From positions 248,001 to 312,000 of the forward strand of contig NZ_CP035502.1 of NCBI RefSeq assembly GCF_004135585.1: a DNA stretch of 64,000 nt, in the 5' to 3' direction. Below, piece after piece: positions 43,523-51,718 of this stretch. Position numbers and translations under genes: made by a program. The notes beneath the pieces were generated by a model, which was not told where the DNA came from, searched no databases, and saw only the letters and a program-made list of their open reading frames with translations. Numbering within the stretch: the first letter of the stretch is position 1; the number at the start of each line of letters is the position of its first letter. This DNA comes from Sphingosinicella sp. BN140058. GTDB lineage: Bacteria > Pseudomonadota > Alphaproteobacteria > Sphingomonadales > Sphingomonadaceae.

Positions 43523-44126
43523 GGTCGGCCGGCGTTGCGAGGGCTTCGCTGGAAGCGGTTCGCTCTTTGACCCGCGGAAGATCGACTCCGCTCGGGTCCC
43601 ATTCCACCCGGGTTGCAAGCCAAGCCGGGCACCACTCCCAATCGAAACTGTCGTCGAAGGTGCCGCTTTCGTGGGCAGCGCTCCACTCGAGGTCGCACCG
43701 CTCGGCGAAGGCCTGCACGGCGTCTCGGAGCGCGCAGGCGCCGTGATTGTGCGAGGCTGCCAATATGAGCGCGCGTATTGCCGATGGAGCGCCGCTATGG
43801 CCGCTGATGACCTTGAGAACCTCTTCCCAGAGGCACATGGCGGCGCTGGCGATCTCGCCATCGACGTCCAGCATGGCCGCGATCCGCCTGCGGAAGGGTT
43901 CGGCGTCCGCTTGCCTTTCGAAATCAACGATGGCGTGTTCCTGGCGCGCTTCCGTAGAGCGTTCGGTTACGAGGACGGCGAAGTGGTGGGCGGCGGGATC
44001 GCCGGCGGCCAGCTCCTCCCCACGATCACCGATTGCGACGATGCGCAGGGACCGCCGGTCGTAGACCTTGGGGTAGTGCAGCAGCTCGAGCGCCGCTGGA
44101 TAGCGGCGAAGGGGTACGTGGGTCAT
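43506..44126 (-). CDS. Hypothetical protein, 206 aa
   Basis: GGAG five bases before ATG 44126. Helical with acidic and histidine-containing segments (GDPAAHHFAVLVTERSTEAR, RIAAMLDVDGEIASAAMCLW, ALILAASHNHGACALRDAVQ), then a tryptophan-rich stretch (FDDSFDWEWCPAWLATRVEW). Co-translated with the next gene. Unknown. Confidence 0.6.
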   Translation of the reverse strand: MTHVPLRRYPAALELLHYPKVYDRRSLRIVAIGDRGEELAAGDPAAHHFAVLVTERSTEARQEHAIVDFERQADAEPFRRRIAAMLDVDGEIASAAMCLWEEVLKVISGHSGAPSAIRALILAASHNHGACALRDAVQAFAERCDLEWSAAHESGTFDDSFDWEWCPAWLATRVEWDPSGVDLPRVKERTASSEALATPADHAAAA

Positions 44127-44157
44127 GTTGTCTCCGGGTGAGGGGCTTCGTCACCAA

Positions 44158-44475
44158 TCAGGCGGCAGCGGAGCCGATGGCGAGCGGCTTGAGCTGGCGG
44201 TCATTCCAGGAGCTGCAGCCCCCGCATTGCCACTGCTGCCAGGTGCGCTCCGTATCGTCGGCGTTGATGTCCGTCGCGTCGCCGCAAAAGCCGCATTCGG
44301 CAAGGTCGGGTTGTGACGAGCGTGGCGCGTCCTGGGCGCCCGGAGCGATTTGGTGAGAAGCGGTCGTGGTTGGATCGGACCAGATGACGCCGCGAGTGCG
44401 GCTCTTGAGCACGTAGTTGCCGCCGAGGCAGACGTAGCGTGGCTTTCGGCGGTTGTTGGCGGTGCGCCACCTCAT
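44158..44475 (-). CDS. Zinc-ribbon protein, 105 aa
   Basis: ATG 44475 with AAGGAAG upstream; a longer frame is rejected. A basic start (MRWRTANNRRKPRYVCLGGN) is followed, about 40 residues later, by ECGFCGD and WQCGGCSSWN: two CxxC knuckles of one zinc ribbon. Possibly RNA- or DNA-binding. Unknown role. Confidence 0.6.
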   Translation of the reverse strand: MRWRTANNRRKPRYVCLGGNYVLKSRTRGVIWSDPTTTASHQIAPGAQDAPRSSQPDLAECGFCGDATDINADDTERTWQQWQCGGCSSWNDRQLKPLAIGSAAA

Positions 44476-44574
44476 CGGGTCTTCCTTCTGGCTGCTACGA
44501 AGCGCGTTGGTCCTCCGGCCGGCATTTTCCTTGCCGCCCGTGTCCCCTCCTCTCTGACTGAGCAAAAGCCGCAA

Positions 44575-44910
44575 TCAGGAAGTCGAGGCGTGCTTCTTTG
44601 CGCGCTCGGCGTCGTCAGCATCTGCAGCTGCCTGAGCACCGGCAAAGGGGCGCTGATCCTTCGGAGCGTAGTGGGTCGGCTCGAAGTCGATCTCCTGCGC
44701 CCAGCTCTGCCCAGTCTCGCCGGTCGGGTCGATCGGGTAAGACCAGAAGTCGCTGACCCATTGGGCCGCCGCATAATCGGCGCCGCGACGGACGAGCTGG
44801 CGGTCGCCATCCTTGGCAGCTTCATCGATCGGGATGAACGCGCGCGGCGGATCGAAGGTGGTGTCCATGTCGTAGGGCAGGTCGCCCAGATTGGAACGCG
44901 GGCTGATCAT
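44575..44910 (-). CDS. Acidic hypothetical protein, 111 aa
   Basis: AAGGA seven bases before ATG 44910. Pro/Asp-rich with aromatic clusters (AAQWVSDFWSYPIDPTGETG) and an alanine/aspartate-rich end. Sits in the middle of the small-gene operon; no family recognised. Confidence 0.55.
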   Translation of the reverse strand: MISPRSNLGDLPYDMDTTFDPPRAFIPIDEAAKDGDRQLVRRGADYAAAQWVSDFWSYPIDPTGETGQSWAQEIDFEPTHYAPKDQRPFAGAQAAADADDAERAKKHASTS

Positions 44911-44920
44911 GAGCGGGTCC

Positions 44921-45193
44921 TTAAGCGAAAAGGCTGGCCTGGCGGGCCTGCTGGTGAACGAAGAGCGCCTCCTTTTGTCGATACTCGTCTCGCGTCAGGA
45001 AGATCGCGAGCCGGTCTAGCGGGTCGCCGCCGGCTTCTGGTCCGAACCGCTCGATCTCTCGGGCAAACGACTTACCATCCTTGAGGCGGGAGCGGACGCC
45101 GTCTGCGGTGTGGAAGAGCGGCTCGCCGATGCGGTTTGAACCAAGCGAGAGCCAGCGGTCTTGGGCGACGGGCCGATTTGACTTGCGGGGCAT
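44921..45193 (-). CDS. Small hypothetical protein, 90 aa
   Basis: ATG 45193 with AGGA four bases upstream. Begins PRKSNRPVAQDRWLSLGSNR, then helices ending LTRDEYRQKEALFVHQQARQ. The whole first third lies inside the preceding gene in another frame (122-base overlap). Coding quality is better here than in the overlapping end of that gene. Confidence 0.55.
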   Translation of the reverse strand: MPRKSNRPVAQDRWLSLGSNRIGEPLFHTADGVRSRLKDGKSFAREIERFGPEAGGDPLDRLAIFLTRDEYRQKEALFVHQQARQASLFA

Positions 45194-45560
45194 AGCTTCC
45201 TGTTCTTTCGGCGGCTCGGGCACGGTCCTCGTCCAGCATGGCGTTGCTGAGGCGGAGGAGGGCGTCATCAATCTCGTCCGGTAGCCCGCCCTTGAAGCGC
45301 GCGATCGCCGGCACGTCCCCGGTTTCGAGGGTGCCGTGCAGGTCCTCGCGCTCCTGCGCGCGCAGATTCCTCCATTTCTGGATGTCGTAATCGCCGAAAA
45401 GGAGACCCTGCAATGACCGGGCTTGTAGGCGCCCGACCGAGAAGCCGGCCTCTTGAAGGAGACGCATGGCCTCGGTGCGAGCTTGGCGAGGATCGCTGCC
45501 CCAGAATTTGAACTCCCAGGAGGAGTTCCGGCGAGGCGCAGGGGCATTCGTGTCGAGCAA
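45072..45560 (-). CDS. Hypothetical protein, 162 aa, end doubtful
   Basis: TTG 45560 with AAGGAG seven bases upstream. Residues 1-120 look genuine (SSWEFKFWGSDPRQARTEAM, LLFGDYDIQKWRNLRAQERE, DALLRLSNAMLDEDRARAAE). The last 40 (arginine/proline-rich) are simply the next gene read out of frame. A lost stop codon or frameshift near 45190 would explain this; otherwise it is an unusually long overlap. Confidence 0.5.
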   Translation of the reverse strand: MLDTNAPAPRRNSSWEFKFWGSDPRQARTEAMRLLQEAGFSVGRLQARSLQGLLFGDYDIQKWRNLRAQEREDLHGTLETGDVPAIARFKGGLPDEIDDALLRLSNAMLDEDRARAAERTGSYAPQVKSARRPRPLALAWFKPHRRAALPHRRRRPLPPQGW

Positions 45561-45591
45561 GGATAGGCTCCTTCGGCGTTTACGCGTCGAG

Positions 45592-46116
45592 CTAAGCGGC
45601 TGCGGCCGACGGCTGATACGAGCGTCGCCCGAGCCGCCAGCCGCGATTGTAGTCCTTGTGCGCGGTGGCTTCGGTGTCGGCAGGATAAGGATTGGAGCTT
45701 CTCGGCTTGCCCTTCTCGCCGGCGAACACGCCGCGCCCGTAAGGCGTCATCAACGTTTCCGCCTCTTCGAGGCCGATCGGGACGTAGAGCGCGAAGTGCA
45801 GGTCACCGCCATCCTGAAGCCGCCCATAGTTCAGGCTGTCTGCGTCGAGGAGCGCGGTTTGAACCCATTGCTGCGCCAGGCGTGTGCTTGCCTGAGTGCG
45901 GTAGACCAGCCCGCCAAAGTCATTGAAGGGTTCGACCGACAGGATATCTTTGGCGACCAGCTCGTCGAGAGCGGCTTGCAGGCGATCGCTGGGCTTGGAT
46001 TCCCGAAGACCAAGGTGGAGCTTGGTGGCCAATGCAAATGTCGAGCCCGCGATTAGGATAGCGTCGTCGCCGAGGCCGTCGAGGGTCATCTCCGGGCGTG
46101 GTTGGCGGTCGGACAT
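45592..46116 (-). CDS. Hypothetical protein, 174 aa
   Basis: ATG 46116 with GGAG about 12 bases upstream. Helical N-terminal half with possible winged-helix character (DRLQAALDELVAKDILSVEP), beta segments (DLHFALYVPIGLEEAETLMT), basic end. Soluble. No family recognised. Confidence 0.6.
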   Translation of the reverse strand: MSDRQPRPEMTLDGLGDDAILIAGSTFALATKLHLGLRESKPSDRLQAALDELVAKDILSVEPFNDFGGLVYRTQASTRLAQQWVQTALLDADSLNYGRLQDGGDLHFALYVPIGLEEAETLMTPYGRGVFAGEKGKPRSSNPYPADTEATAHKDYNRGWRLGRRSYQPSAAAA

Positions 46117-46164
46117 ATCGAAGAGAACTCCTTGCGGCGCTTGGCGCCTGTCGTTGATGGCAAC

Positions 46165-46458
46165 TTAGGATCCGAGGACGCGAGTGTCGTCAGTGTGGAC
46201 CTCGCCGCTCAGGACATCAACGACGCGATCGCCGTCGAGAGTCAGGACATCCATGTTGTTGAGCTCGATCTCGTCCAGATCGCCGCAGGCGTCTTCGTCG
46301 TCGTTGGCTCCCTCGAAATGCTCCACGGCGATATGGTGCTTCAGGAAGTTTCCCGACGGCAGGCGAAGGCCGGAGACGACTCCGGTGGGCGCGAGCACGA
46401 CTTCGGTGCCCTCCGGCACATCGTATTCCTGGGTCACGGTGACGAGAATCTTGGGCAT
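46165..46458 (-). CDS. Acidic hypothetical protein, 97 aa
   Basis: AGGA nine bases before ATG 46458. MPKILVTVTQEYDVPEGTEV, then a strongly acidic segment (GANDDEDACGDLDEIELNNM). Short beta protein; follows the methyltransferase gene after 41 bases. Acidic small proteins beside DNA enzymes can be DNA mimics, but there is no proof. Confidence 0.55.
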   Translation of the reverse strand: MPKILVTVTQEYDVPEGTEVVLAPTGVVSGLRLPSGNFLKHHIAVEHFEGANDDEDACGDLDEIELNNMDVLTLDGDRVVDVLSGEVHTDDTRVLGS

Positions 46459-46499
46459 GAAGGAAGTTCCTGTTTCGACAGATGATGATGGTGCGGTGG

Positions 46500-47759
46500 T
46501 CAGGCGGCCAGCTTCTGTTCGCCTGAGTTGTTGACGTTGAGCAGGTCGTCGTTGCCCAGCGGAATGACCTCGGAGGGCGCCGCGGGAGCGAGCTCGAGTG
46601 CCTTCATCACCTGCTTGCCGACCGCCCGCGCGAGCAGGGGCGGAATCGAGTTCCCGCATTGCCGATAAGCGAGGATCTTGATGCGGGACAGGCGGAACCA
46701 GTCCGGGATCGAGTGCAGGCGGCAAGCTTCGCGGGCCGTGATCACGCGGGTCCCCTTGGTATGGATCGGAACGACCGCCGTGAAGCTTCCATGGTCCGCG
46801 TTCGAGCCGGCACGAAGGGTCAGGCTGAGGCCTGCCGGATCCAGCCGGTGGCGCCGGCTGATCTTCTCGTTCCCGCCGGGAGCAGTTGCGCTGAAGCGCT
46901 CGATCGACTTGGCTTCGTGGACTGTGAGCTGCGAGCAGGTCAGCTGTCCGCGGCGATGGTCGCGCTTGTAGCTGAGGTCGTCGGCATCATTCTCGAGGCC
47001 GGTCATCATGCGTCCATAGCGGCTGGTCGGGGCTGTGAAGCCGGCTTCCGCCCAATCCTGGTGCCAGAGTTCGGGAAACTCGTCGGCATCGGGGAGGCCG
47101 TCAAAGGCGTCGCCGACGGTGGGTGTCGGGTGCAGCCACATGTCCCCGCCTTCGCCGTGGGTCGGCTGAGGGTATTCGGGCGCCTGGCAGTCGTTGCGGT
47201 GGATGAGGAGGAAGACGCGTTCGCGTCGCTGCGGAACGCCGAAATCGATCGCTCGCAGAACTCGGGGCTCTACGAGGGAATATCCGGCCCGATGCAGCCG
47301 CTCGCGGATGTCGTCGAGGATCCAGGCATTTTGCTGCTGCAGGAGGGTGGGCACCTGCTCCATGACGATCATCTTCGCTCCGAGGCCGGTCGCGTGCTCG
47401 ATGAAGCTACCCATTAGGAGGTTGCGGGAGTCATTGGGGTCCCGCTTGCCGATCGAACTTATGCCGGGACAAGGCGGACCGCCCAAAATCGTTTCGATGG
47501 GGCGACCCACCGCTAGGCAGTCGACATCGGCGTTGGTCGGGAGCGCCGCCCTGATTGCCTTTTCCTGGTTCTTCATGAGGTCAAGCGTCAGGGCTCGCCC
47601 ATAGCTGAACAGGTAGTCGTGGGTCGCGGTGTTCACTGGCTCGTTGTCGACCGCGACGTTGATGTCGAAGCCTGCCTGCTCAAAGCCTAAGGAGCCACCG
47701 CCAGCGCCGGCGAAGAGGTCGACCAAAGCGCCGCGGCGGGTTGGAAGGTCATGGGTCAT
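46500..47759 (-). CDS. DNA (cytosine-5) methyltransferase, orphan
   Basis: 419 residues. Motif I VDLFAGAGGGSLGFEQAGF (AdoMet binding), motif IV GGPPCPGISSIG with catalytic Cys97, motif VI MEQVP (Gln where Asn of ENV is usual), motif VIII QRRERVF, motifs IX-X (ITAREACRLHSIPDW, QCGNSIPP). The target-recognition region lies between VIII and IX. No restriction gene is adjacent, so it is a solitary methylase, possibly protective or epigenetic. Two TGTTCGAAA repeats precede the start. Confidence 0.92.
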   Translation of the reverse strand: MTHDLPTRRGALVDLFAGAGGGSLGFEQAGFDINVAVDNEPVNTATHDYLFSYGRALTLDLMKNQEKAIRAALPTNADVDCLAVGRPIETILGGPPCPGISSIGKRDPNDSRNLLMGSFIEHATGLGAKMIVMEQVPTLLQQQNAWILDDIRERLHRAGYSLVEPRVLRAIDFGVPQRRERVFLLIHRNDCQAPEYPQPTHGEGGDMWLHPTPTVGDAFDGLPDADEFPELWHQDWAEAGFTAPTSRYGRMMTGLENDADDLSYKRDHRRGQLTCSQLTVHEAKSIERFSATAPGGNEKISRRHRLDPAGLSLTLRAGSNADHGSFTAVVPIHTKGTRVITAREACRLHSIPDWFRLSRIKILAYRQCGNSIPPLLARAVGKQVMKALELAPAAPSEVIPLGNDDLLNVNNSGEQKLAA

Positions 47760-47778
47760 CGAAAAACAACCTAAAGTC

Positions 47779-47804
47779 TGTTCGAAACAGGCATATGTTC
47801 GAAA
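47779..47804 (-). promoter_or_regulatory. Two direct repeats TGTTCGAAA upstream of the methyltransferase
   Basis: Copies at 47779-47787 and 47796-47804, 17 bases apart, each containing the palindrome TTCGAA, 20-45 bases before the start codon in an AT-rich patch. Position and symmetry suit an operator of the methylase gene. Confidence 0.45.
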
Positions 47805-47810
47805 GTTGGC

Positions 47811-48218
47811 TTACCGGAAGAGCAGCGCGCCGAGGCCTCTGCCAGATCGTTGGCGGCGGGGATCAGTGGCGCGAACCAGTTGGTCGACGGCATCGCGATC
47901 GAAGCCCGGCATCGGGGGAAGAGCCGCGACGACGTCCGCCGGCACCGCGTCGATCCACTCGAGGGCCGCGACAAGGCTGCTGTGAAGGGTTAGTTCGCTG
48001 TCCGGGCGCTCGTCGTCGCTCTTGTCGCGCGGAAGTGCTGAGATATCGGCGTCGAGGGCAATGGAGCCATCGGCCGCACGCACAGTGACGCGGGCGCCGC
48101 TCCGCCCCGCGATCGCGGCGAGCGCGGTCTCCGCGGCTGCTTCAGCGTTAGGAGCGAAGGCGTCATATGAGATGGCGACGGCGAATTGATCGCCCTCGCC
48201 GCTGAGGATGGCGGACAT
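47811..48218 (-). CDS. Hypothetical protein, 135 aa
   Basis: GAGG six bases before ATG 48218. FAVAISYDAFAPNAEAAAET begins, alanine-rich with a beta core; ends PMPGFDRDAVDQLVRATDPR. Follows an 82-aa gene with which it shares an A-A-E-x-A-helix style. Unknown. Confidence 0.55.
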   Translation of the reverse strand: MSAILSGEGDQFAVAISYDAFAPNAEAAAETALAAIAGRSGARVTVRAADGSIALDADISALPRDKSDDERPDSELTLHSSLVAALEWIDAVPADVVAALPPMPGFDRDAVDQLVRATDPRRQRSGRGLGALLFR

Positions 48219-48230
48219 TGTAAGCCTCGG

Positions 48231-48479
48231 TCAGTCGATGTCGGGGAGTTCTTCGCTCAGGACCTCGCGATGCTGATCGTCATCGATAAAGAGTGCGGCA
48301 TCGGCACCCGCGGCGGAGCCGAAATCCGGGGTGCTGTCGAGTGCGACGCTGTCGGCGTCGATAACCCCGGAGGCCATCGCGCGGGCCTGGGCGATCGCGT
48401 CTTCTCGTGTGGCGGCCTCGACGGTTTTTCGCACGAAGCGGCGAACGTTGTAGCTGAACGTGGCTTCAAAGGACTGCAT
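48231..48479 (-). CDS. Small hypothetical protein, 82 aa
   Basis: AGGAG five bases before ATG 48479. MQSFEATFSYNVRRFVRKTV then AATREDAIAQARAMASGVID, a strand-helix unit, then an acidic tail. Resembles a small DNA-mimic or adaptor in composition only. Confidence 0.55.
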   Translation of the reverse strand: MQSFEATFSYNVRRFVRKTVEAATREDAIAQARAMASGVIDADSVALDSTPDFGSAAGADAALFIDDDQHREVLSEELPDID

Positions 48480-48555
48480 ATCGACTCCTGATCGGGCTGC
48501 CGGGATGAGCCGGGGGGCGTGTCGGCTGGTGTCAGCCTCCGAGGTCCGCGACTGA

Positions 48556-48906
48556 TTAGTCACCGATCGCCTTTCCTCCCCGCTCCTCTTCGTGCGTCCA
48601 GATCTCGTCCTTCTCCACTCGGGCGAAGCCGAAGTGATAGACCCGCTCGCCGCGATGAGCGCAGAAGTCCCCGCCCTTCCCGCACAGGCGTTCAAGGCCA
48701 ATCAGGATGAGCGCCCACCAGGGTGTATCAGCGCGAAGAATGCCGCGCCGGCGCTGCCGAACTGCGCCGTAGATGTATCCGGAGGTCAGGTATGCGAGGC
48801 CGAGAAGCGCGAGCACGGTCAACCCGATCAGGGTCCAAACGGTGACGACGCCGACAGGGCGATAGCTCGCCTTGATGAAGGATATGAGCACCGATCCGTC
48901 AGCCAT
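48556..48906 (-). CDS. Membrane protein, 116 aa
   Basis: ATG 48906 lies eight bases inside the preceding gene, behind GGAGG. One long hydrophobic helix (VVTVWTLIGLTVLALLGLAY) and a second (TPWWALILIGLERLC), then a basic, histidine-containing tail (GGDFCAHRGERVYHFGFARV). Co-translated with the zinc-ribbon membrane protein. Unknown. Confidence 0.6.
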   Translation of the reverse strand: MADGSVLISFIKASYRPVGVVTVWTLIGLTVLALLGLAYLTSGYIYGAVRQRRRGILRADTPWWALILIGLERLCGKGGDFCAHRGERVYHFGFARVEKDEIWTHEEERGGKAIGD

Positions 48907-49720
48907 GTTCTTCCTCCCCGTCCGTACCGGGCTGCGTATCGCCCTCGGCCGGCGCAACGGCAAAGCCGAGCCAAACTGGCCCGAGGCAGAGAGCGAGCCC
49001 CTTCCCGTAGCCGGTGAGGAGCTCGACGCCGGCGTAGAAGGAGGTGGGGGAGAACGCGGCAGCGAGAATGAACGAGGTGCCCTTGAGCCGCCAGGCTACG
49101 TGGCGGTTCCAGCGACTTGGTGTCGTGATATCGATCCGCACGAAGGGCCGTCGGAGCGACATGAGCTCGCTTGGTGCGGGGGGAGCGCCCGCCAGGAACG
49201 AGTCAAGGATATCGCCTGCTTTCCTGAGGCGTGCAGCTTCAGCTTCGAACTTCTTGTCGTGGTCGTAGACAGCCCAGAACTGCTCATGCTTCGCCATGCC
49301 GCGGCGGGCTATCCTGAGTGCGCCCCAAGCCCAGCTGGTCGACGACGAATCATAGGCGGAGCCGCACAGATAAGCGAGTTTCGACGCGTTCTCTTGTCGA
49401 AGCTCCGCTTCGATCGAACCGCCCTGCGCGAGCTGGAGCCACGCGAGCGAGGTGTCCAGGAAGTGTTCGCGTGCGTCGTCCAACGCGTTCCGGAGAGCTC
49501 TGTCCAAGCCTGCAGAAGAGCCGGTTGCCGCCGGCCGGGCGATGATGTCGAAGTCGTCGCCGCGGGTGGGTTCGCCGCGGATCTCCAAGGGCGCCGAGCA
49601 GCACTCGCAGGAGAATGGCTGGAACTCTTCACGGAGGATCTCGTACGAAATCATGTGCTGGAATTCGCAGAATGGGCACACGACGAAGTGCGCCGATCGC
49701 GTCTCGGTGGTCGTTGTCAT
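48899..49720 (-). CDS. Zinc-ribbon protein with C-terminal membrane segment
   Basis: 273 residues. N-terminal zinc ribbon (VVCPFCEFQHMISYE ... FSCECCSAPLE), then a helical middle and a hydrophobic C-terminal part (FILAAAFSPTSFYAGVELLT, GLALCLGPVWLGFAVAP). Start ATG 49720 has a weak AGCGGA. Forms a unit with the 116-aa membrane protein. Confidence 0.6.
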   Translation of the reverse strand: MTTTTETRSAHFVVCPFCEFQHMISYEILREEFQPFSCECCSAPLEIRGEPTRGDDFDIIARPAATGSSAGLDRALRNALDDAREHFLDTSLAWLQLAQGGSIEAELRQENASKLAYLCGSAYDSSSTSWAWGALRIARRGMAKHEQFWAVYDHDKKFEAEAARLRKAGDILDSFLAGAPPAPSELMSLRRPFVRIDITTPSRWNRHVAWRLKGTSFILAAAFSPTSFYAGVELLTGYGKGLALCLGPVWLGFAVAPAEGDTQPGTDGEEEHG

Positions 49721-49734
49721 ATCGGGTCCGCTCT

Positions 49735-49860
49735 TCAGGTCTGCGCAACCGCAGCGTTGCTGCGGCTCGAGGGCGACGGGAGCAAGCGAGCAAGCGGAAG
49801 GTCGCTCTCCGGCACGTCCGATCGTTCGAGTGCTTGGGAGGGAAGCGTTTGAACCAGCAT
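49735..49860 (-). CDS. Possible small protein, 41 aa
   Basis: ATG 49860 with AGGA nine bases upstream; starts 15 bases after one operon gene and ends 14 bases before the next, spacing typical of a real cistron. Product MLVQTLPSQALERSDVPESD... is Pro/Ser/Leu-rich. Without it there would be an uncommon 155-base gap in the operon. Confidence 0.4.
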   Translation of the reverse strand: MLVQTLPSQALERSDVPESDLPLARLLPSPSSRSNAAVAQT

Positions 49861-49875
49861 AAGAGACTTTCCTGA

Positions 49876-50244
49876 TTACGAACCGGAAGCTGCACGTGCG
49901 GCAGCCTCGGCAAGGGCGGATGTTTCGGCGCGCTTGAGGTCTCGGAAGAATCCTTCCACGATCACTTGATCTACGAGTTGGTCTTGGCAGTCCGGTCGGT
50001 CACCGATGGTGCTCGCGATCTTGATGACCTCGCCGAGCTGCGCTTCGAGGCCATGGTGGTAGAGCGAGCCGTGATAAGCTCTGCCGCGTAGCGCAAAGGT
50101 GCGTGCCGCCAAGTCGGGGAGCCTCGAACCGACCCGCTTGCGCCAGGCGTAGTGCTGTCTGCGTTCGTCCCGGGCGGCGCGTTCGCGATCGGCTGATAGC
50201 GCCACTCCCACTGTCTCAGCGCTGTGCGCAGTCAGGCCATCCAT
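49876..50244 (-). CDS. Hypothetical protein, 122 aa
   Basis: GGAGG four bases before ATG 50244; longer frame rejected. Basic helical start (DRERAARDERRQHYAWRKRV), centre with GRAYHGSLYHHGLEAQLGEV, alanine-rich tail. One YGACAGAYYGCC-like site lies about 105 bases upstream. Function unknown. Confidence 0.6.
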   Translation of the reverse strand: MDGLTAHSAETVGVALSADRERAARDERRQHYAWRKRVGSRLPDLAARTFALRGRAYHGSLYHHGLEAQLGEVIKIASTIGDRPDCQDQLVDQVIVEGFFRDLKRAETSALAEAAARAASGS

Positions 50245-50349
50245 TTTTCCTCCAGTCCTCAGAGTCTCCGAGGAAGAACCGATGGGCTGGTCTGGATAGC
50301 GTTGGCCGCCGCGAGGGGGGAGCCGCCCGGCGGCCAACGATCCTTCGCC

Positions 50350-50361
50350 TGCGGTCTGTCA
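50350..50361 (-). promoter_or_regulatory. YGACAGAYYGCC-like motif site
   Basis: In the coding direction TGACAGACCGCA, 11 of 12 matching. It lies in the 214-base gap between the genes at 50244 and 50459. Confidence 0.35.
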
Positions 50362-50458
50362 GGATAGATCGCGGCGGAGTTCTTCAAGGGGTGGTCTTCC
50401 TGTTTTAGGAAGAACGAGCAATGGGACCAACCTGGCGGCAGGATTTTTCAGGAGTCCT

Positions 50459-51613
50459 TCAGCTCCCGAGGGAAGGCTCTGGTTCGGCCCGTGCGAAGCT
50501 AATCGGCGGTAGGCGGTGTCGATCAGAAATCTGCTTATCGAAATCAGGAACGAGCTGCCTGAAGGCGGAGTGTGCTCGTATGAAGGTTTCGAAAAACGGT
50601 TCATTGCCCCGTGTCTCGGCCAGCACGAAGTCCCAATGAGAGCTGTCGCTTGGATAGCCGTAGCGGATCAGGAACCTGAAACCGCGCGGAAGCACTTGGA
50701 CGCCGGCGGCCTGGATCTCAACCGCTCGCGGGTGGCTGCTGTTGAGGCTCGTGGCGAGGGTCATCCCTTTCGAGTCGACCAGCATCCGACGGAGCATTTG
50801 ATCGGCGCTGCCGTGCGGCGAGGCGCCTCTAAGATGGCGCCAGCTGGCGCCGCGGTGTGGCGCGACGATCTTGAGAGTGCCGCCCAGCTTGTAGCCGACG
50901 GCTTCACGCCACTCCTGGTAGAACGGGTAGCCGCGCGCGAGGAGAGCGAATTGGAGACGCTCCTTCAGATCGCCTAAAGAGAGGACTGGCTTGTGATCCC
51001 AAAGTGCGAAGGGGTTAGTCGAATAGCCGCCGTCGAGAATGTGGCTCAGCTTCTGCGTGTGCCAGGTGCAGCGCTGCTCGTACCCCTCGCCGGATGCGAC
51101 GAGGTGGCGGAAGATCTCGAAGGCCTGATCGACTTCGAGCGGGAAGAAGGACCGGTCACTGGCGACGAGATCGTCGACCGCTACCTCGAACGTGTGGCGC
51201 AGTGGCTTGCCGGTCCGGTCCTGCTCGAGAGATAGGATCTCGACCGCCTCGCGGGACCAGCCGCTCCAGCCGTTTTCGTCTCCATGATGGATAAGGCTGT
51301 CCCAAAGGGCCGTTGGTCGACTGGAAGCCTGGGCGCGAGCCTCCTTGGCGCTCTTGGCGTATATGAGGATCGCAACCTCGGCGGTCACCGTTGAGTAGAG
51401 ATGAAGCGCCCAATAGCCGTCCTCCTTGGACGGCGGCAGATGAAAGACGGGAGCGCTTGTGCTCGTGATGCGCCAGTCTCGGGCAAACGGGCGCGGCAGC
51501 GGGCATGCGGCCGCGGCCTCGAGGACCTGGTCGTGCGTGTGAGCATGGGCCGGGAGGCGAAGGTAGCGACGAAACTGGCGGCACTCGCGGAGCTTTGCGA
51601 CAAAGCGGGGCAT
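50459..51613 (-). CDS. Hypothetical protein, 384 aa
   Basis: ATG 51613 with AGGA upstream. Soluble alpha/beta protein with many aromatic residues (EDGYWALHLYSTVTAEVAIL, FRFLIRYGYPSDSSHWDFVL); no signal or nucleotide-binding motif. ALWDSLIHHGDENGWSGWSR carries a His-His-Gly-Asp that might be a site. Unknown. Confidence 0.6.
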   Translation of the reverse strand: MPRFVAKLRECRQFRRYLRLPAHAHTHDQVLEAAAACPLPRPFARDWRITSTSAPVFHLPPSKEDGYWALHLYSTVTAEVAILIYAKSAKEARAQASSRPTALWDSLIHHGDENGWSGWSREAVEILSLEQDRTGKPLRHTFEVAVDDLVASDRSFFPLEVDQAFEIFRHLVASGEGYEQRCTWHTQKLSHILDGGYSTNPFALWDHKPVLSLGDLKERLQFALLARGYPFYQEWREAVGYKLGGTLKIVAPHRGASWRHLRGASPHGSADQMLRRMLVDSKGMTLATSLNSSHPRAVEIQAAGVQVLPRGFRFLIRYGYPSDSSHWDFVLAETRGNEPFFETFIRAHSAFRQLVPDFDKQISDRHRLPPISFARAEPEPSLGS

Positions 51614-51718
51614 GGCTGGGATCCTGTTCGGGCATGATCGCGAGCGCGAGCTGGGCGATCTCAGGGTATTTTAGAAGGGACGTGGCGATGGTTGGCTTTC
51701 TGAGGAGATCAGACGAGG

